Assembly (NCBI GenBank): GCA_018340805.1 | Contig: JACMZG010001913.1 | Span: forward strand, 8,741,570-8,805,569 | DNA length: 64,000 nt | DNA from: Microvelia longipes | Lineage: Eukaryota > Arthropoda > Insecta > Hemiptera > Veliidae | Reading direction: 5' to 3' | In this document: positions 10,912-22,138 of the stretch, piece after piece | Layout: the number at the start of each line of letters is the position of its first letter | Numbering within the stretch: position 1 is the first letter of the stretch | Position numbers and translations under genes: made by a program | Notes under the pieces: generated by a model | What the model was told of the DNA's origin: nothing | What the model saw: the letters and a program-made list of their open reading frames with translations, nothing else | Database searches by the model: none

Positions 10912-12340
10912 TTACCAGACTGAAGAATTAAAAATTTCGAATAAAAAGTTATATTTATACAATTTTAATATTGGTTTTTTCGATTTTCTGGGAGCTACAT
11001 CAAATATTAGGCGAATTATTCTTTTTTGGACTAGAGATACTCTTTTGAATTCAGCTCTGTATTCAGCCTCTTTTACCTCAACAACGTATATATTCTTGTC
11101 TTGACCAGGGAGACTCCCATCTAAAAAATCTACATCCCTCCACTCCCCCCTCCATGACCACAATCTAATAAGCTATTTTTGTCTTAAAAATTTGCTAAAT
11201 CCCTTCCCTCTTCATGACCCTAGCACTGTGTTCCTAGGTAAGATAAAATTAACAAAGTATGGATATACCCAACCATGATACGTCATAAGAACTGCTGTTG
11301 AGTTGAATCGCTTTAATTTTCTGACTAAATGATTGGAGCTGTTAGTTTGCTGATAACTGATAGGAGCTGTTAGTTTGCTGATAACTGATAGGAGCTGTTA
11401 GTTTGCTGATGACATGACTAACGTGATCATGATATTTAAACTGACTATCAATTTGTAAGCCTAATCATTTTGAGAAAGGCACAGATTGCATGACACTTAT
11501 CAATCATTATATTCAAGCTCCTTTTGACTATATTTTTAGTAGAGAACATTACTGATACATTCTTATTAGTAATTATGACCAAACCATTGGCTGAACATTA
11601 TTTCACGAATAGAGAGCACAACACATTTACATTTGATTTAAGAGTATCAAGGTTTGGTCCGTAATTTAAGGCAGAAGTATCGCCCACTTACATCGTTACT
11701 TGACAGTTAGATTAATATTTCTTAATAGTCCAAGAGCCAGGCCTAAAAAATGTGACTCATTTTATACTACTTCAAACTAAATTATAAAAAATTTTATCAG
11801 CTTTAAAAAATAGTCTCTTCATGTTTTGCACACAACTTACAGGGAGCTACTTATTGCAAGAAAACTGGAATTAGTGCGATTTTATAAAATTTTGAGCTTG
11901 CGCAATCATATAAAGGCTCCACTCTGGATAGGCAGACTATGCTTTTCCTTTATATTTTAAGGTATATTTGCAGAATAATTTTGTTTGAAGTAGTGCAAAA
12001 TGAGTCAGATTTTTTCAAGTCCGGCTCTTGGACTATAAGGTAACTTGGGAAATCACTAATCAATAATTAAAGTAAGGGACCAAGAATACTACCTTGGGGG
12101 ACACCAAAAGTTGGATTCAAACTTTTTCATTTTTTTACCCCCTACAGAAACGTTAAATGATCTGTTAAGCAAAAGTGAGTACTTGTGAGTATCTGTTATA
12201 AAAAGAATACCTTGAAGTATTGCTTACTAGGCATCAGCTGTAGCTGCATTTATAGAGTAACCCCGCATGAATCTCTCAAGTAAAAAGCAAGCACACATAT
12301 TCTGGAATCCTTGCTTCGAAAAAAAATGTGTGCCAATAAA
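10912..12340 (-). mobile_element. Decayed LINE reverse transcriptase, split by a TIR element
   Basis: Minus-strand translation reads GVPQGSILGPLL at about 12070-12105, the RT motif around the primer grip. After the inserted element (11728-12033) come DTSALNYGPNLDTLKSNVNV (the part just after YADD), ANGLVIITNKNVSVMFSTKN (11520-11600), and a C-terminal piece with VQKRIIRLIF (10912-11163). A 30-bp unit (CTGATAACTGATAGGAGCTG core) is tandemly triplicated at 11330-11405. Stops and frameshifts throughout. Dead Jockey/CR1-like LINE. Confidence 0.75.
11728..12033. mobile_element. TIR element (MITE) nested in the LINE
   Basis: The ends are GTCCAAGAGCC... and ...GGCTCTTGGAC, bounded by TA on both sides (11726-11727, 12034-12035). 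The terminal inverted repeats run about 70 bp: TGTGACTCATTTTATACTAC is answered by a GTAGTGCAAAATGAGTCAGA-like string. It is 306 bp long and has no transposase. TA duplication and TIRs fit a non-autonomous Tc1/mariner-type or similar element. Related copies: 28116-29036 and 53990-54781. Confidence 0.85.
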
Positions 12341-12977
12341 GTACTGTACCGATTTTGGAATGGTGACTATACTTTTATAAAATTTGTGGGATACCTATGC
12401 GAATTTCCAAAAAAAAAAACAAAACATAAAGTATAAGTAGTAATGACATTTCTTAGGTTTGAAGCCTAGCCCAAAAACTTTGTTTGTTGAAAGAATTTGT
12501 TTGTTAAGCAAGGAAGCTCGCCTTTCGAAGGATATAATTTTGTATCCCTAAGTGGTTTTATACCTTTCAATGTCTGTATTTTAAAATGAAAATTATGAAA
12601 ATATAATTATAAAAACAATCTAGTTGTTTTTATCGAATTTTCATCTGAATTTATTACCTAAATGAACTTAAAAACGACTGGTAATTTGAAAATATGAAAC
12701 GGCCGTCCCTTGGGCATTGTATAAGGCTTAATACCAGCTCTGATGAAAATTCCCTTTCATTTATGTCCTCTTTTTATATTGCAATTTCTGTTTTTCGGTT
12801 TTGTTGGAAATATTGTATATTGATATTGTAACGTGTTGCTAACTTACTATTATAATGAAGTGGAAATTTGTTTGATTTTATTATTGTTACATGCCTTATT
12901 TAATTTTTTATGATACAGATAGTATTTTTTTTTAAATTGACAGACATTGTTTTTTCTTTTTTAGTTTTAAGATCTAA
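12341..12977. other. Spacer, no feature recognised
   Basis: AT-rich, no supported gene or repeat. Confidence 0.3.
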
Positions 12978-13137
12978 TGTTTATTATACCACCGGTATAG
13001 TGGTATAATAAACATGTTTATTATACCACCGGTATAGTGGTATAATAAACATGTTTATTATACCACTGGTATACTGGTATAATAAACATGTTTATTATAC
13101 CACTGGTATACTGGTATAATAAACATGTTTATTATAA
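12978..13137. repeat. Four tandem 37-bp palindromes
   Basis: Units at 12978-13014, 13015-13051, 13052-13088 and 13089-13125, then a partial one to 13137. Each is TGTTTATTATACCAC + 7-nt centre + GTGGTATAATAAACA, a 15-bp perfect stem. Units 1 and 2 have centre CGGTATA. Units 3 and 4 read CACTGGTATACTGG in the middle, shifting to 14-bp arms. Head-to-tail palindromes also pair with each neighbour, so cruciforms or long multi-stem RNA folds are possible. Confidence 0.95.
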
Positions 13138-13233
13138 ATCTGGGCAATCATGGTCGATACTCCATTCTTGGATTTTAGTTAGAGATACAAAAATTCTTAA
13201 ACTAGACTACATTTAGGACACTCAATAAAGTAA

Positions 13234-13237
<4 letters not shown>

Positions 13238-13300
<63 letters not shown>
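13238..13300. repeat. (TA)n microsatellite
   Basis: Pure TA tract of about 30 units. Confidence 0.95.
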
Positions 13301-13302
<2 letters not shown>

Positions 13303-13794
13303 TTTTATATAACTAATTTTAGATTAAATACATTTTAATTTAGTAATTACTTGAATTAATAGTATTTATTTATTACTAATACATAAATTACAGCCATGTC
13401 TTTTGATTATTTATCTTTCGCTCAGTCCATTACTTATATATTTATTCATAGTATTTAATGAATTAAATAATTTAAATTTATTCTTTTGTTTCAGGTGGGG
13501 TTTGGAATAAGTTCTTTTTTTCTACAGTTACTGTATGTTTTATAATATTTATTAAATCATTTTGCCTGGTTTGATTAAAAATGTACTGAAAATCATGTTT
13601 CCGGTTTCAATATTCAAAAATTTCACTTATCCTTTTTTACTTCTTGTTCGATATCTTGTTATTATTAAATTTAGATGACACTAAAGTTTATGATTTGCAT
13701 TAGCAGTCATTTTTGATGTTGTTAACGTTTTCGAAAAGTCAACAATTTGCTGGTGCCTGCTCGCAGAATGTGAGTTCTAACGCCCTAACGTGGC
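13301..13794. other. Spacer, no feature recognised
   Basis: AT-rich, no supported gene. Confidence 0.3.
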
Positions 13795-14465
13795 CTCAGT
13801 GGCGTATCTATGGTACCGCAAGGGCCCGCAATGCGGGGGGGGGGGGTCACCAGCGTCTAGGGGCCCCTAAAAATATAGTAAATAAGTAAACCTATTAAAA
13901 TGGGTCCATGCCCCAGTAGAGATTAGTATAATCTGTCTTAGCATCATTAAGTCGCGAACCCCCTTATAAGAGTTTTATACAATCTCTTCACCTTAAAATA
14001 GTGCCCTGAATCTTTTTCAAGATGATCAAGTCGCGGGGCCCCTAGTTTGAGTTTTATACAATCTATTAGAAAATAGGGCCCCGTTTAATCTTTGTAAGTC
14101 TTTCTTAAGATCATCAAGTCCTGGACAACGTTGTTTGAACCATAAGTTCAACAAGTCGTAGTGTTGTATGTAAGATTATTAAATATAATCTTTTTACCTA
14201 AAAATGGAGCCCCGTTTAATTGTTGTATTTAGTCTTTTATTAAGTCCCCATGACTTCATGAGTCATGGGGACCTTATAAGAGTTTTATACAATCTCTTCA
14301 CCTAAAAATGGGGCCCTGCGTTTAATCTTAGTATAGTCTTTCTTAAGATCATCAAGTTACAGGGCCCCTAGTTCAAATTTTATAAAATCTTGTTACCTGA
14401 AAATAGGGCCCCATTTAATCTTAGTATAGTCTATCTTAACTTGATCAAGTCGCGGGGCTCCGCGA
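13795..14465. repeat. Degenerate ~100-bp tandem repeat
   Basis: Five to six loose copies of GGGGCCC(C/T)..., GAGTTTTATACAATCTCTTC, ACCTAAAAATGGGGCCC, GTTTAATCTTAGTATAGTC, TTTCTTAAGATCATCAAGTC. The block starts after CAGTGGCGTATCTATGG, which resembles the 5' terminus of hAT-like elements (CAGTGGCG...). I see no matching 3' terminus, so a mobile element is only a guess. Confidence 0.65.
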
Positions 14466-14500
14466 GGTGTGGCAACTATAAAATTAATGACTTGTAACTT

Positions 14501-14545
14501 CTAATGGACAAACGAAGCGAGACTGAAGTAGGGAGGATGATTTGA
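14501..14545 (+). mobile_element. Fragment of composite-element hairpin tail
   Basis: GGACAAACGAAGCGAGACTG followed by AAGTAGGGAGGATGA matches hairpin 2 and the start of hairpin 3 of the composite 5S element. No 5S module precedes it. Confidence 0.55.
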
Positions 14546-15304
14546 TGTATTTGCATGTTCGCTCAAAATAGCGAGGTGTTGAGCATAACTAGCAAGACAA
14601 CTTCGTGCTAAGTTGTTACCACTCTTGTTAGTGGTATATTGGTAATTCTAACTGCATCGATTTGGGTTTTATGTCATCCCCTTAAGCCTTATTTTTCAAT
14701 GAAAATTCGCTAAGAAAAAATATTTCTTTTTCATTCCGTGAATCTTTTTTGTAAATAAATTATGAAAGAAAATACTATAGTAAAGAATAATCTTCAAAAG
14801 AGCAGAAGAAAGTCCGAACTATTTCAATGAGATACAAAAATCTGCTATTTAATTGAGCCGTTCCTTCGTCTAAGTTTTTGTAAAGTTTTAAAAAGACATT
14901 GGATTCTTTTTATTTTTCTCATGATAACTTTATAAGCCAATTTCGAGACTTTGCAAAGTATCCCGGGACTTAAAAAGTTAAGCGTAAAAACTTATTGTTG
15001 AAATATTTCCCTTTTTAATAAAACCCTGTTTGAATGTTTTATGGAGTCGTTTTGTTAAGGAAGGACAAATCGTTGTCTGTTAGTTGTACATTAAAGTTAA
15101 ATGGATGTGAAGAAACTAGAATTTATACTTATTTGAATTAATTTAGTTTTTATGGAGTTTTTGTAAATATTTGAAGTGTTTTAGCGATTCCTTTCAAGAA
15201 AATTATGCTTTCAGACGGAAATTAACGGAATATTATGATTGTTCAGACGAAAATTAAAGAGGGGTGCGGGGGTCGTTTTGCTTGACCTTTGACCCCAAAA
15301 CAAA

Positions 15305-15308
<4 letters not shown>
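14546..15308. other. Spacer, no feature recognised
   Basis: AT-rich; no supported gene or repeat. Confidence 0.3.
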
Positions 15309-15713
<405 letters not shown>

Positions 15714-15765
15714 AAAGCGGATAAACAGGGCCCAAGAAGTGTACCTTGGGGAACGTGATAAATTG
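15714..15765 (-). mobile_element. Small LINE RT fragment
   Basis: The minus strand reads HVPQGTLLGP, matching the GVPQGSxLGP motif of LINE reverse transcriptases. Nothing convincing extends it on either side, so this is a short remnant. Confidence 0.4.
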
Positions 15766-17239
15766 TTATTTTCTATTCCTAATCTTTTTCAGGGATATTT
15801 TTTCTTTAAAATCTTTTTTTTTAGAAAACAATAAAATTTATTTCGAATTTATCCCTTGGGCTATATAGTCTATTTTATTGCATAAATCATTTCTGATTTT
15901 TGATATTATTATCTAAATGTTTTTAAGTTTAACTATGACGATTATGTGAGATTGTTCTAATCCGTGCCTCATTCAAAAGCTTATAATAACAATAATAATG
16001 AGTAATAGTGGTAATAAGCAATAATCAGTCATACAAATTGCCTTAAAGGAACAAAACCATTTATTTGGTGCTAATCTGTAAATAGCCTTTCAACTAAGGG
16101 CACTCAAAAATGTATAAACTGCGAGAGATAGTAATAATAACTACGCTTGTTTGGATCCTTGTGGCTCTTCGCTTTTTACACCTGCGTGAATAACTTCAAG
16201 TGTTAGTGGCACCCTAACACCCGATTTTTTCGCGTGCCCGTCATGACTCATATTCAACTATCTAGCACAAACACTCCGGAAGCTACGATGATTGCACGCT
16301 TGGGTAAAGTCAGAAAACTTAACAACAAGAGCCCTTTGACCTCTTTGCCGCTCCGCTGTTTCGCTGCGTTGGCACCAGGGGGAGCTTGGCAGCCCTGCGC
16401 CTTTCTGGTTCACATGGTTGTTGCACTTTATCAGTTTGTTACATTACTGGTTTATATAAATGACGTACTACCACGACATAAGGGACGCATTCCTTTCAAA
16501 AAGTCTACCTTCACGTCCATGTCTTTAATCTCATTTGATACATGATCTCGTTTTTTCCTTGAGAATTTTCTTTTCGCTGAACAATACTTAGAAATATTTA
16601 AGTCCGCATAAAACAGATAATTAAGTTGCAATCCCCGTTTCGGATTTTCATTGCAAAAACATTACGTTTACGTTACGTTTAACTTTTTTCAACCAATCTT
16701 GGAAAAAGGTTTTAAATAATTATTCCGAGTTAAAAGTAAAATAACAAGTTAGGTAAAGTTATCTCAGTCTTTGTTTAGCGGAGAGAGTCTTTGTTTAGAG
16801 GAGAGATACCCTCTATCTACCAAACTCTGTGTTTAGTGGAGTGATTTCCTCTTGTTTTGCGTTAATGATAATTTCAAGGGACTCGACAAGCCATTTTGGT
16901 TAAACATTGTTTTTTCCCACTAAACCTTCTTCATTTCCTTGTCAATGAAAGGGCCAGTTTTTGCTGTGGTTTTTTGAACATTAGTTTCAAGAACAACTTG
17001 ATTAGGGAGTCTTTAGAGGGGTATTTCATAAAGGATGTCTTTGTTAGGTAGGACTTTGTAGGACTTATAGAATCTAAAACGTCATAAGCACCCTGAATAA
17101 AAATCTGCGATTCTCAGACGAAAACCTACCTAATACCTATTACCTACCTATTTGCCCTTTCAGGTATTGCCCACAATTATTTATTATCACTTCTCCTCGT
17201 TACTTTTTCACCTTACAACTATAAGTATATTATTATTAT
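15766..17239. other. Spacer with an unassigned open frame
   Basis: A 103-codon plus-strand frame (16234-16545, starting MPVMTHIQLSSTN) lies in a locally GC-richer patch. I recognise no domain and see no splice context. A duplicated phrase GTCTTTGTTTAG(C/A)GGAGAGA occurs at about 16770-16807. (ATT)n at 17230-17253. Confidence 0.3.
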
Positions 17240-17800
17240 TATTATTATTATTAATGATTGGGGTTAGAGTCGAGGATAGACCCCATTTGCTGGAAGTCTA
17301 TTGTACAATCCCCTCAATTGGTCCAGGTCAGAATAATCCTTTTCCCCGGACTAGGTCTAGGATCTTTTTGACCAGTGATTCATTGGTAGAGTCAAACTTA
17401 GTGAGAATGCTGCTACCAAAGTTGGTGAACCTTTGAAAGGCTAGGGCTTCACATCTCAGAAGTATGTGAGAGGCAGTTTCGGTTTCCGATTCACAAAGGG
17501 GTTATTTTTAAAGATACCAATGGTATGGAGATGTTTTCGGAGGTGACAGTGACCAGTCAGTAGTCCAGTTACTGTTCTAAGGTCCCTTCTGCTTAGACTG
17601 AGGAGGTTACTTTGGGACTGGGTACTTTTAACATAAGTTTACTGTGCCTCGTGCCAGAGGATATGTTCCAGTAGTGCGGGTGATTGGTTAAGAGCCAATC
17701 TTTGATTACACCTTTAACTATAGTTTTCGGTATGGCTAATATGAGTTCAGGGCCCACAGGAGTGGTCTCAGACCCCTTTTTTGCAAGGATGTCTGCTTGA
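17240..17800 (-). mobile_element. Decayed LINE 3' part: RNase H and C-terminal domain
   Basis: The minus strand reads ADILAKKGSETTPVGPEL (about 17740-17795, end of an RNase H domain), then RRDLRTVTGLLTGHCHLRKH (about 17530-17590), then CESETETASHILLRCEAL (about 17440-17500), the C-x-x-E-T-x-x-H-x-x-x-x-C signature of I/R1/Jockey-like LINEs, then FQRFTNFGSSILT. Frameshifts separate the pieces. The RT domain is not in this window next to it. Confidence 0.8.
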
Positions 17801-18010
17801 TACCATAGGTATAAGGAGGGGTATTGTTAACCCGAAAAATCCGAAACCGGGGTTTATCTAAAATATCCGTTTCAGGCATTTTCATGAAGTTCCGAGTAGT
17901 TTTATCTCTTTTGTCTTTGTGTGTGTGTTTGTTTGTGTCACGCATAACTCCCGCTGTGTTTATGCTAGAGAGCTTTATTAAGTACAAAAATTAGACATAA
18001 GGTCTTGTTG
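17801..18010 (+). mobile_element. Composite-element head fragment
   Basis: ATAGGTATAAGGAGGGGTAT, CGAAAAATCCGAAACCGGGG, ATATCCGTTTCAGGCATTTT, GTGTGTGTGTTTG, TTTATGCTAGAGAGC and TACAAAAATTAGAC match the head of the 5S composite element. The rest of the element is missing. It abuts the LINE fragment. Confidence 0.7.
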
Positions 18011-18272
18011 TGCTGTCCGGAAGATTAAATTTTTTAGACTTTTTTAGCCTATTCTGCTGGCATCAAACATTTTACTAAAAGTTGGCGTCTAACATAGTGT
18101 CTCAAAATAGCAACTATCTTGAATTGTCAAACAACACCGAACTCGCTGTTAATATTTAGATTTTCGCTAAAACTTCTTTTTTTTTGGTTAGTTTAAAGTG
18201 TTCAAAGTCTAACAACACCTTAACTACAATATAGATATACTTGAGATATACTTGTAGATAAGATATTAGATA

Positions 18273-19215
18273 TACGAGGTCTGTCCCATAAATACGTATA
18301 AAATAATTGTTTAGATTTAAGCAGGAATTGGAGAGACGAGACAGTGAGCTTACCCCACCACTAACAACCCAAGCAAGCCTAAGCTAGATGGACAGTGCCT
18401 CATGAGTCATCAGTCAGTATCTACAGTCAGTTGGTCCGACCCCTTTCTTAATAACTCGTCGGCATAGAAATCTCTCTTACCGATCAGCAGCGTATCAATA
18501 GTAAATTTCTTGCTAAACTCGGCAAGAACGGTCAAAAAATTCATGAAGCATTAGTGATAGTGTATGGAGAAGATGCCTTGAAGGAACCAAAGGTCCACAA
18601 GTGGTTAAAGCGGTTTAGAGAAGGACGAGAAGACTTCAAGGATGACTCTCACCCCGGACGCCTCACCACTTCGTCTTCTGACGAAAATTGGATCATGTTG
18701 GATCAATTGTCTTCAAAAATTGTCGATCGACAGTTAGAATGGCGTATGAACTAAATTTGTGTAAAATAAAAGTTACCTAAAAGCACGGGTTGCTCGAGTC
18801 CGCCCGGAATTGGCTCGCGAAAAACTTAAGATTCCTTATCACAACGCTCCATCGCACACGTCATTGGTTGTAGGCGAATTTTTGGCGCGCAACTCAATCA
18901 CAGTCACTAAACAGCCACCATATTCACCCGATTTGCCACCGTGTGACTTTTTTTGTTTCCTAGATGTAAAATGTTGCTTCGGAGGTGCCATTTGGGGGAC
19001 GTGGATGACATAAAAGGAGCGCCGACAAGGCAGCTGAAGGGCCTCAAAGTAGAGGACTTTGAAGGATGTTTTCAACCATGGAAACGGCGTTGGACCAAGT
19101 GCGTTTTATCGGGGGGGGGGGGGGTACTTCGGGGGGACAAAATGTTATTTGATGATTAATTGTAAAATAAAATGTTTATGATTTTTTTATACGTATTTAT
19201 GGGACAGACCTCGTA
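18273..19215 (+). mobile_element. Defective mariner transposon
   Basis: The 31-bp terminal inverted repeats are perfect: 18273-18303 and 19185-19215, beginning TACGAGGTCTGTCCCATAAA. TA flanks both ends (18271-18272, 19216-19217). At 943 bp it is shorter than typical ~1.3-kb mariners. The plus strand encodes an N-terminal helix-turn-helix part (QRINSKFLAKLGKNGQKIHE...VHKWLKRFREGREDFKDD, about 18490-18660). After an internal deletion comes the C-terminal part NAPSHTSLVVGEFLARNSIT...PPYSPDLPPCDFF (18840-18950), then a frameshifted tail (KVEDFEGCFQPWKRRWTKC). The first catalytic Asp region is deleted, and the usual HDN is YHN, so a second Asp is lost. Non-autonomous. Confidence 0.93.
18490..19160 (+). 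pseudogene. Mariner transposase remnant
   Basis: Three pieces in different frames: residues with the KLGK...GEDALKEPKVHKWLKRF signature of the paired-type N-terminus (18490-18754); the DD34D C-terminal half from NAPSH to CDFF (18810-19013), where the last catalytic Asp is present in PPCDFF but the preceding one is replaced; and the DFEGCFQPWKRRWTKC tail (18990-19157). A G run at about 19110-19123 lies at one break. Family knowledge: the enzyme cuts at TA targets through three aspartates. It cannot be functional here. Confidence 0.88.
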
Positions 19216-19845
19216 TAAGCAAGATAAGATATATAGTCATGCGCTATTAGATTTACGCGCTAACATACACATTATATATAAAATCCTTAATAATTTTTGT
19301 TATTTAAGAAGAAAATAAAAATGTCGACTCAGTATAAGTTAAAATAAACTTGAAACTGTTTTACTTTTTCTTCAAAACCAATATTTTAAGAGAGAGAAAG
19401 CACCAACTTCCACTCGAATAAGAATGATATCTTTTTTTGACTTCTTATAACTAAAAAGTTTCTTAAAAGTTGGAACAAGTTGGAATATTTTCTGAGGAAA
19501 GTCTCAATATAAGTTTTTAAGCATCAAGTATTAACTTGACAGTCGATCAGAAGAAAGAAGAAAATTAAGAAATGAATTTCATTTGTAATTTTTTTTATTT
19601 AGTCAAGGCTTATTACAATCAAATTTAAAAACTTAGTTATGAAACATTTTTCGGAACATGCTGTATATTCAGTGTTGTATATTTTGGCATTTTGTTTTAT
19701 TTTTTTTTTAGTTATAACGCTACATATATTTTTATACGCATGTTACAAATAAATGGTAATGCATTATTTATTAGGTTTAAAATAAAATTTTAAATAATAC
19801 AATTTTAAAATTATTTTAAAAATCAGAAAACAATTTAATTGATTT
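19216..19845. other. Spacer, no feature recognised
   Basis: AT-rich with no supported gene. Confidence 0.3.
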
Positions 19846-20166
19846 GAAATTTGGTACAAGTATAAACCTTTGCGAAATAAATAAGTAAACTATGTTTTGT
19901 TTGTAATACAAGTATAACCGTGTTTTTGTTGGTTTATAAAAGTTAAGCACTATTGAGTGTGGTCGGTAATGTATGGGGACTACTGAGAATAGAAAGGACG
20001 TATTTACTATCTGAGGACGAGCGAAGCGAATCCGAAGACGTGTTGCAGTGTAAATTAGGCGAATTGTATAATCCGAGGACGAGCGAAACGAGTCCGAAGT
20101 AGGGTCAGGGAGCGTAGCGAATCCGATGAGATGAGGAGAAGTTCCGACGTACCCCGTACCCGATTT
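19846..20166 (+). mobile_element. Composite 5S-derived element, copy B (5' truncated)
   Basis: It starts within the end of the head (GAAATTTGGTACAAGTATAA). The 5S-like module is at about 19893-19992 (AAGTTAAGCAC, GGTCGGTAATGTATGGGGAC), hairpin 1 at 20015-20033 (GGACGAGCGAAGCGAATCC) and hairpin 2 at 20077-20095. Hairpin 3 is eroded (GGGAGCGTAGCGAATCC). The end is CCCGATTTTT. The box C region has lost a base compared with copy A, so promoter activity is doubtful. Confidence 0.75.
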
Positions 20167-20440
20167 TTCAATTTTTTTATGATTATTTCTTATGAAATTA
20201 TAAATACCTTCTTTAGTAAAAAAGGTAAGAATTCAAATCAAAAAAGTCTTTATTTCTAAAATTAAGTATTTTAACGTATAGACAGAAATAGTTGACAATA
20301 TAGTATAAACATAGATTTTTACAGCTGTTAACAAAAAAAATGGAACTCACAAAGCCGAGTGGACAAAAGAATTAATATTTAAAAGAATAATAATAAATAC
20401 ATACGAATAACCGCGCTGCAATCAATGAGGAATTAAGGTT
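20167..20440. other. Spacer, nothing recognised
   Basis: AT-rich. Confidence 0.3.
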
Positions 20441-20444
20441 TGAC

Positions 20445-20660
20445 CGAGTCCGGTAGCTCAGTGGTAGAGCGCTCGCCTTTCGACCTGGAGGTCGAGGATT
20501 CAAATCCAGCCGAGGATTTGAATATGAGGTAATCCCTTGTACCGTACACTCGGGAGGTCTAGCTAACCCAGCCAGGGTTTTACGTGGTTTCCTTGGCTGC
20601 TAATACGCAAATGCGAGGTTCTGTTTCGTCTGAGACAAGTCTGGATCCACGTTTCCGTTG
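20445..20660 (+). mobile_element. tRNA-derived SINE
   Basis: A-box TAGCTCAGTGG (20454-20464) and B-box GATTCAAATCC (20497-20507) have tRNA-like spacing. A D-arm GCTC-AGTGGTA-GAGC is intact, but the anticodon stem does not pair, so this is not a working tRNA. A SINE body follows (GGGTTTTACGTGGTTTCCTT, CTAATACGCAAATGCGAGG), reminiscent of insect SINEs. The tail is not clearly delimited. Confidence 0.7.
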
Positions 20661-21290
20661 TCTCCAGCTCACGAAAAGTTAAGGTTCTGCGGGCTGGGGG
20701 AGATGCAGGTCGGAAAGATATACTGAGCCTCTGAAGGTCCGAAAACTCAGTCAGTGAAAGTGAAGGCGGTGACACGAGTGACTAGAAACGAAGTGCTCGG
20801 TTCTTGAAGACTGACGTTTCCTAGTAGCACTGCAGAGCTTTGACATTCAGGTCAGGACTAAAGAATGAGTTTTTGCACACTGACGTCGGGGCTGCTCTTT
20901 TGGGTGGCACTGGACTAGCCAGAGCGGTGAGCCTAGATAAAATCTGGTGATGCTAGAGGAGCTGATGAGATAGGTGACTGGTTGAGAGGGACGGGGCCAA
21001 ATGAGACTAATGCGATCAGAGGAGCTAGTATAAGACTAGATGACTTAAGCACAAAGTGGACTGGTAGACGGCGCTAGCCATAGCGGCGAGCCTAGATTGA
21101 ACTAGGAACACTGTGTACCTAGCCTGAGCAGTGAGTTTGTATAGAGCCTGGTTGGGCTAGATGTACTGGGTTCACTGTGGACTAGTCACATATGCCGCCA
21201 TGTTCTGAGGGTATGCTTCCTAGACGATTGGGTGCGTACAAACTCTAGGGTGGATTAGTTGAGTGAGATTTGAGTCAGGGGAAATGCTAA
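20661..21290. other. GC-richer, CTAG-rich island
   Basis: Composition differs from both sides. The tetramer CTAG occurs 15 times between 20782 and 21247, where about two are expected by chance. Phrases such as AGAGCGGTGAGCCTAGAT and ATAGCGGCGAGCCTAGATT (near 20920 and 21080) suggest very old tandem duplication. No open frame of note. Nature unknown. Confidence 0.6.
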
Positions 21291-22138
21291 TATGACCCTA
21301 CGGGTTTAAGCGTAAAAAACTAAGATTTGGGTCGATTTAATCATAACCTGACGATAAGACTGATGCAGTAATGTTATCAGTGTCTGCCAAACAGGCTGGG
21401 TGTTGGCGACAGTTTTCTACTTTAGGAGTGTTTGACACGATCCTTTCTTTTTATATAAGTTCCTTGAGCCTGGCAGCTGTCATACCAGTTGCTAAACTTT
21501 ATAACCATAACATATATAACACTGCTCTTTCCCTATGAAGTATCGTTAAAAAAAGATAGGTTAAAAAAAGTAAAAATGTACTGTTACATTTTTTGTTAAA
21601 TTTAATGAGTTTTTAATGTGTATTTTATGGTGGAATTATTATTTTTATTTTTTAGCTAATTTCAACAAAAAAAAAAAAAAAAAAAAAAAAATAGTAAGCT
21701 CGAGTAGTCAGGAGCTTAACATTTTTTCATATTGCCGAGTTTAGAGCTCTTACCTCTCCTACTCTAATCCTGTTAATTACTAACGCATTTTTTAAATTTT
21801 TAATTAAGCCAATTCATGTAAAAAGCTTTTTAATGTACCTCGAAGTACATTTTTTATTGTTCTTTTTTATATTGTTTTATTTCCAAATTAATAAAACCTA
21901 TCTAGAGATATTTAAAAGAGTACTTAATTTAAGTACTGAGTGTATTTATTTTATTTTATTATTTTTTACCTTTGTCAATTTTTCTAACAGGCTACGGAAA
22001 ATTAACAAATGTCTAAAAATACAGGTTCAAAATTGGTTAACATTACTTAACCTCCATGACCATTTCCTAAATTAGTACTTTCCTCGTGCTTTTTTATAAT
22101 TTCCAGAGATTATGATTACTTTTACATCCCCGTTTAGA
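21291..22138. other. Spacer with poly(A) tract
   Basis: A run of about 27 A at 21666-21692 could be the 3' end of an old retroposed copy, but no body is recognisable before it. The 80-codon frame at 21833-22075 is AT-driven. Confidence 0.35.

Noticed and set aside
16234..16545. 103-codon frame
   Set aside because: No recognisable domain, no splice or promoter support, length within chance for a GC-richer patch.
20011..20036. Hammerhead ribozyme in the composite element (CTGAGGAC...GTCCGAAG)
   Set aside because: It resembles CUGA...GAA around a stem, but three core bases are missing; the GGAC/GTCC hairpin explains the sequence better.
20448..20520. Functional tRNA gene
   Set aside because: A and B boxes and D-arm are present, but the anticodon stem does not pair and a SINE body follows.
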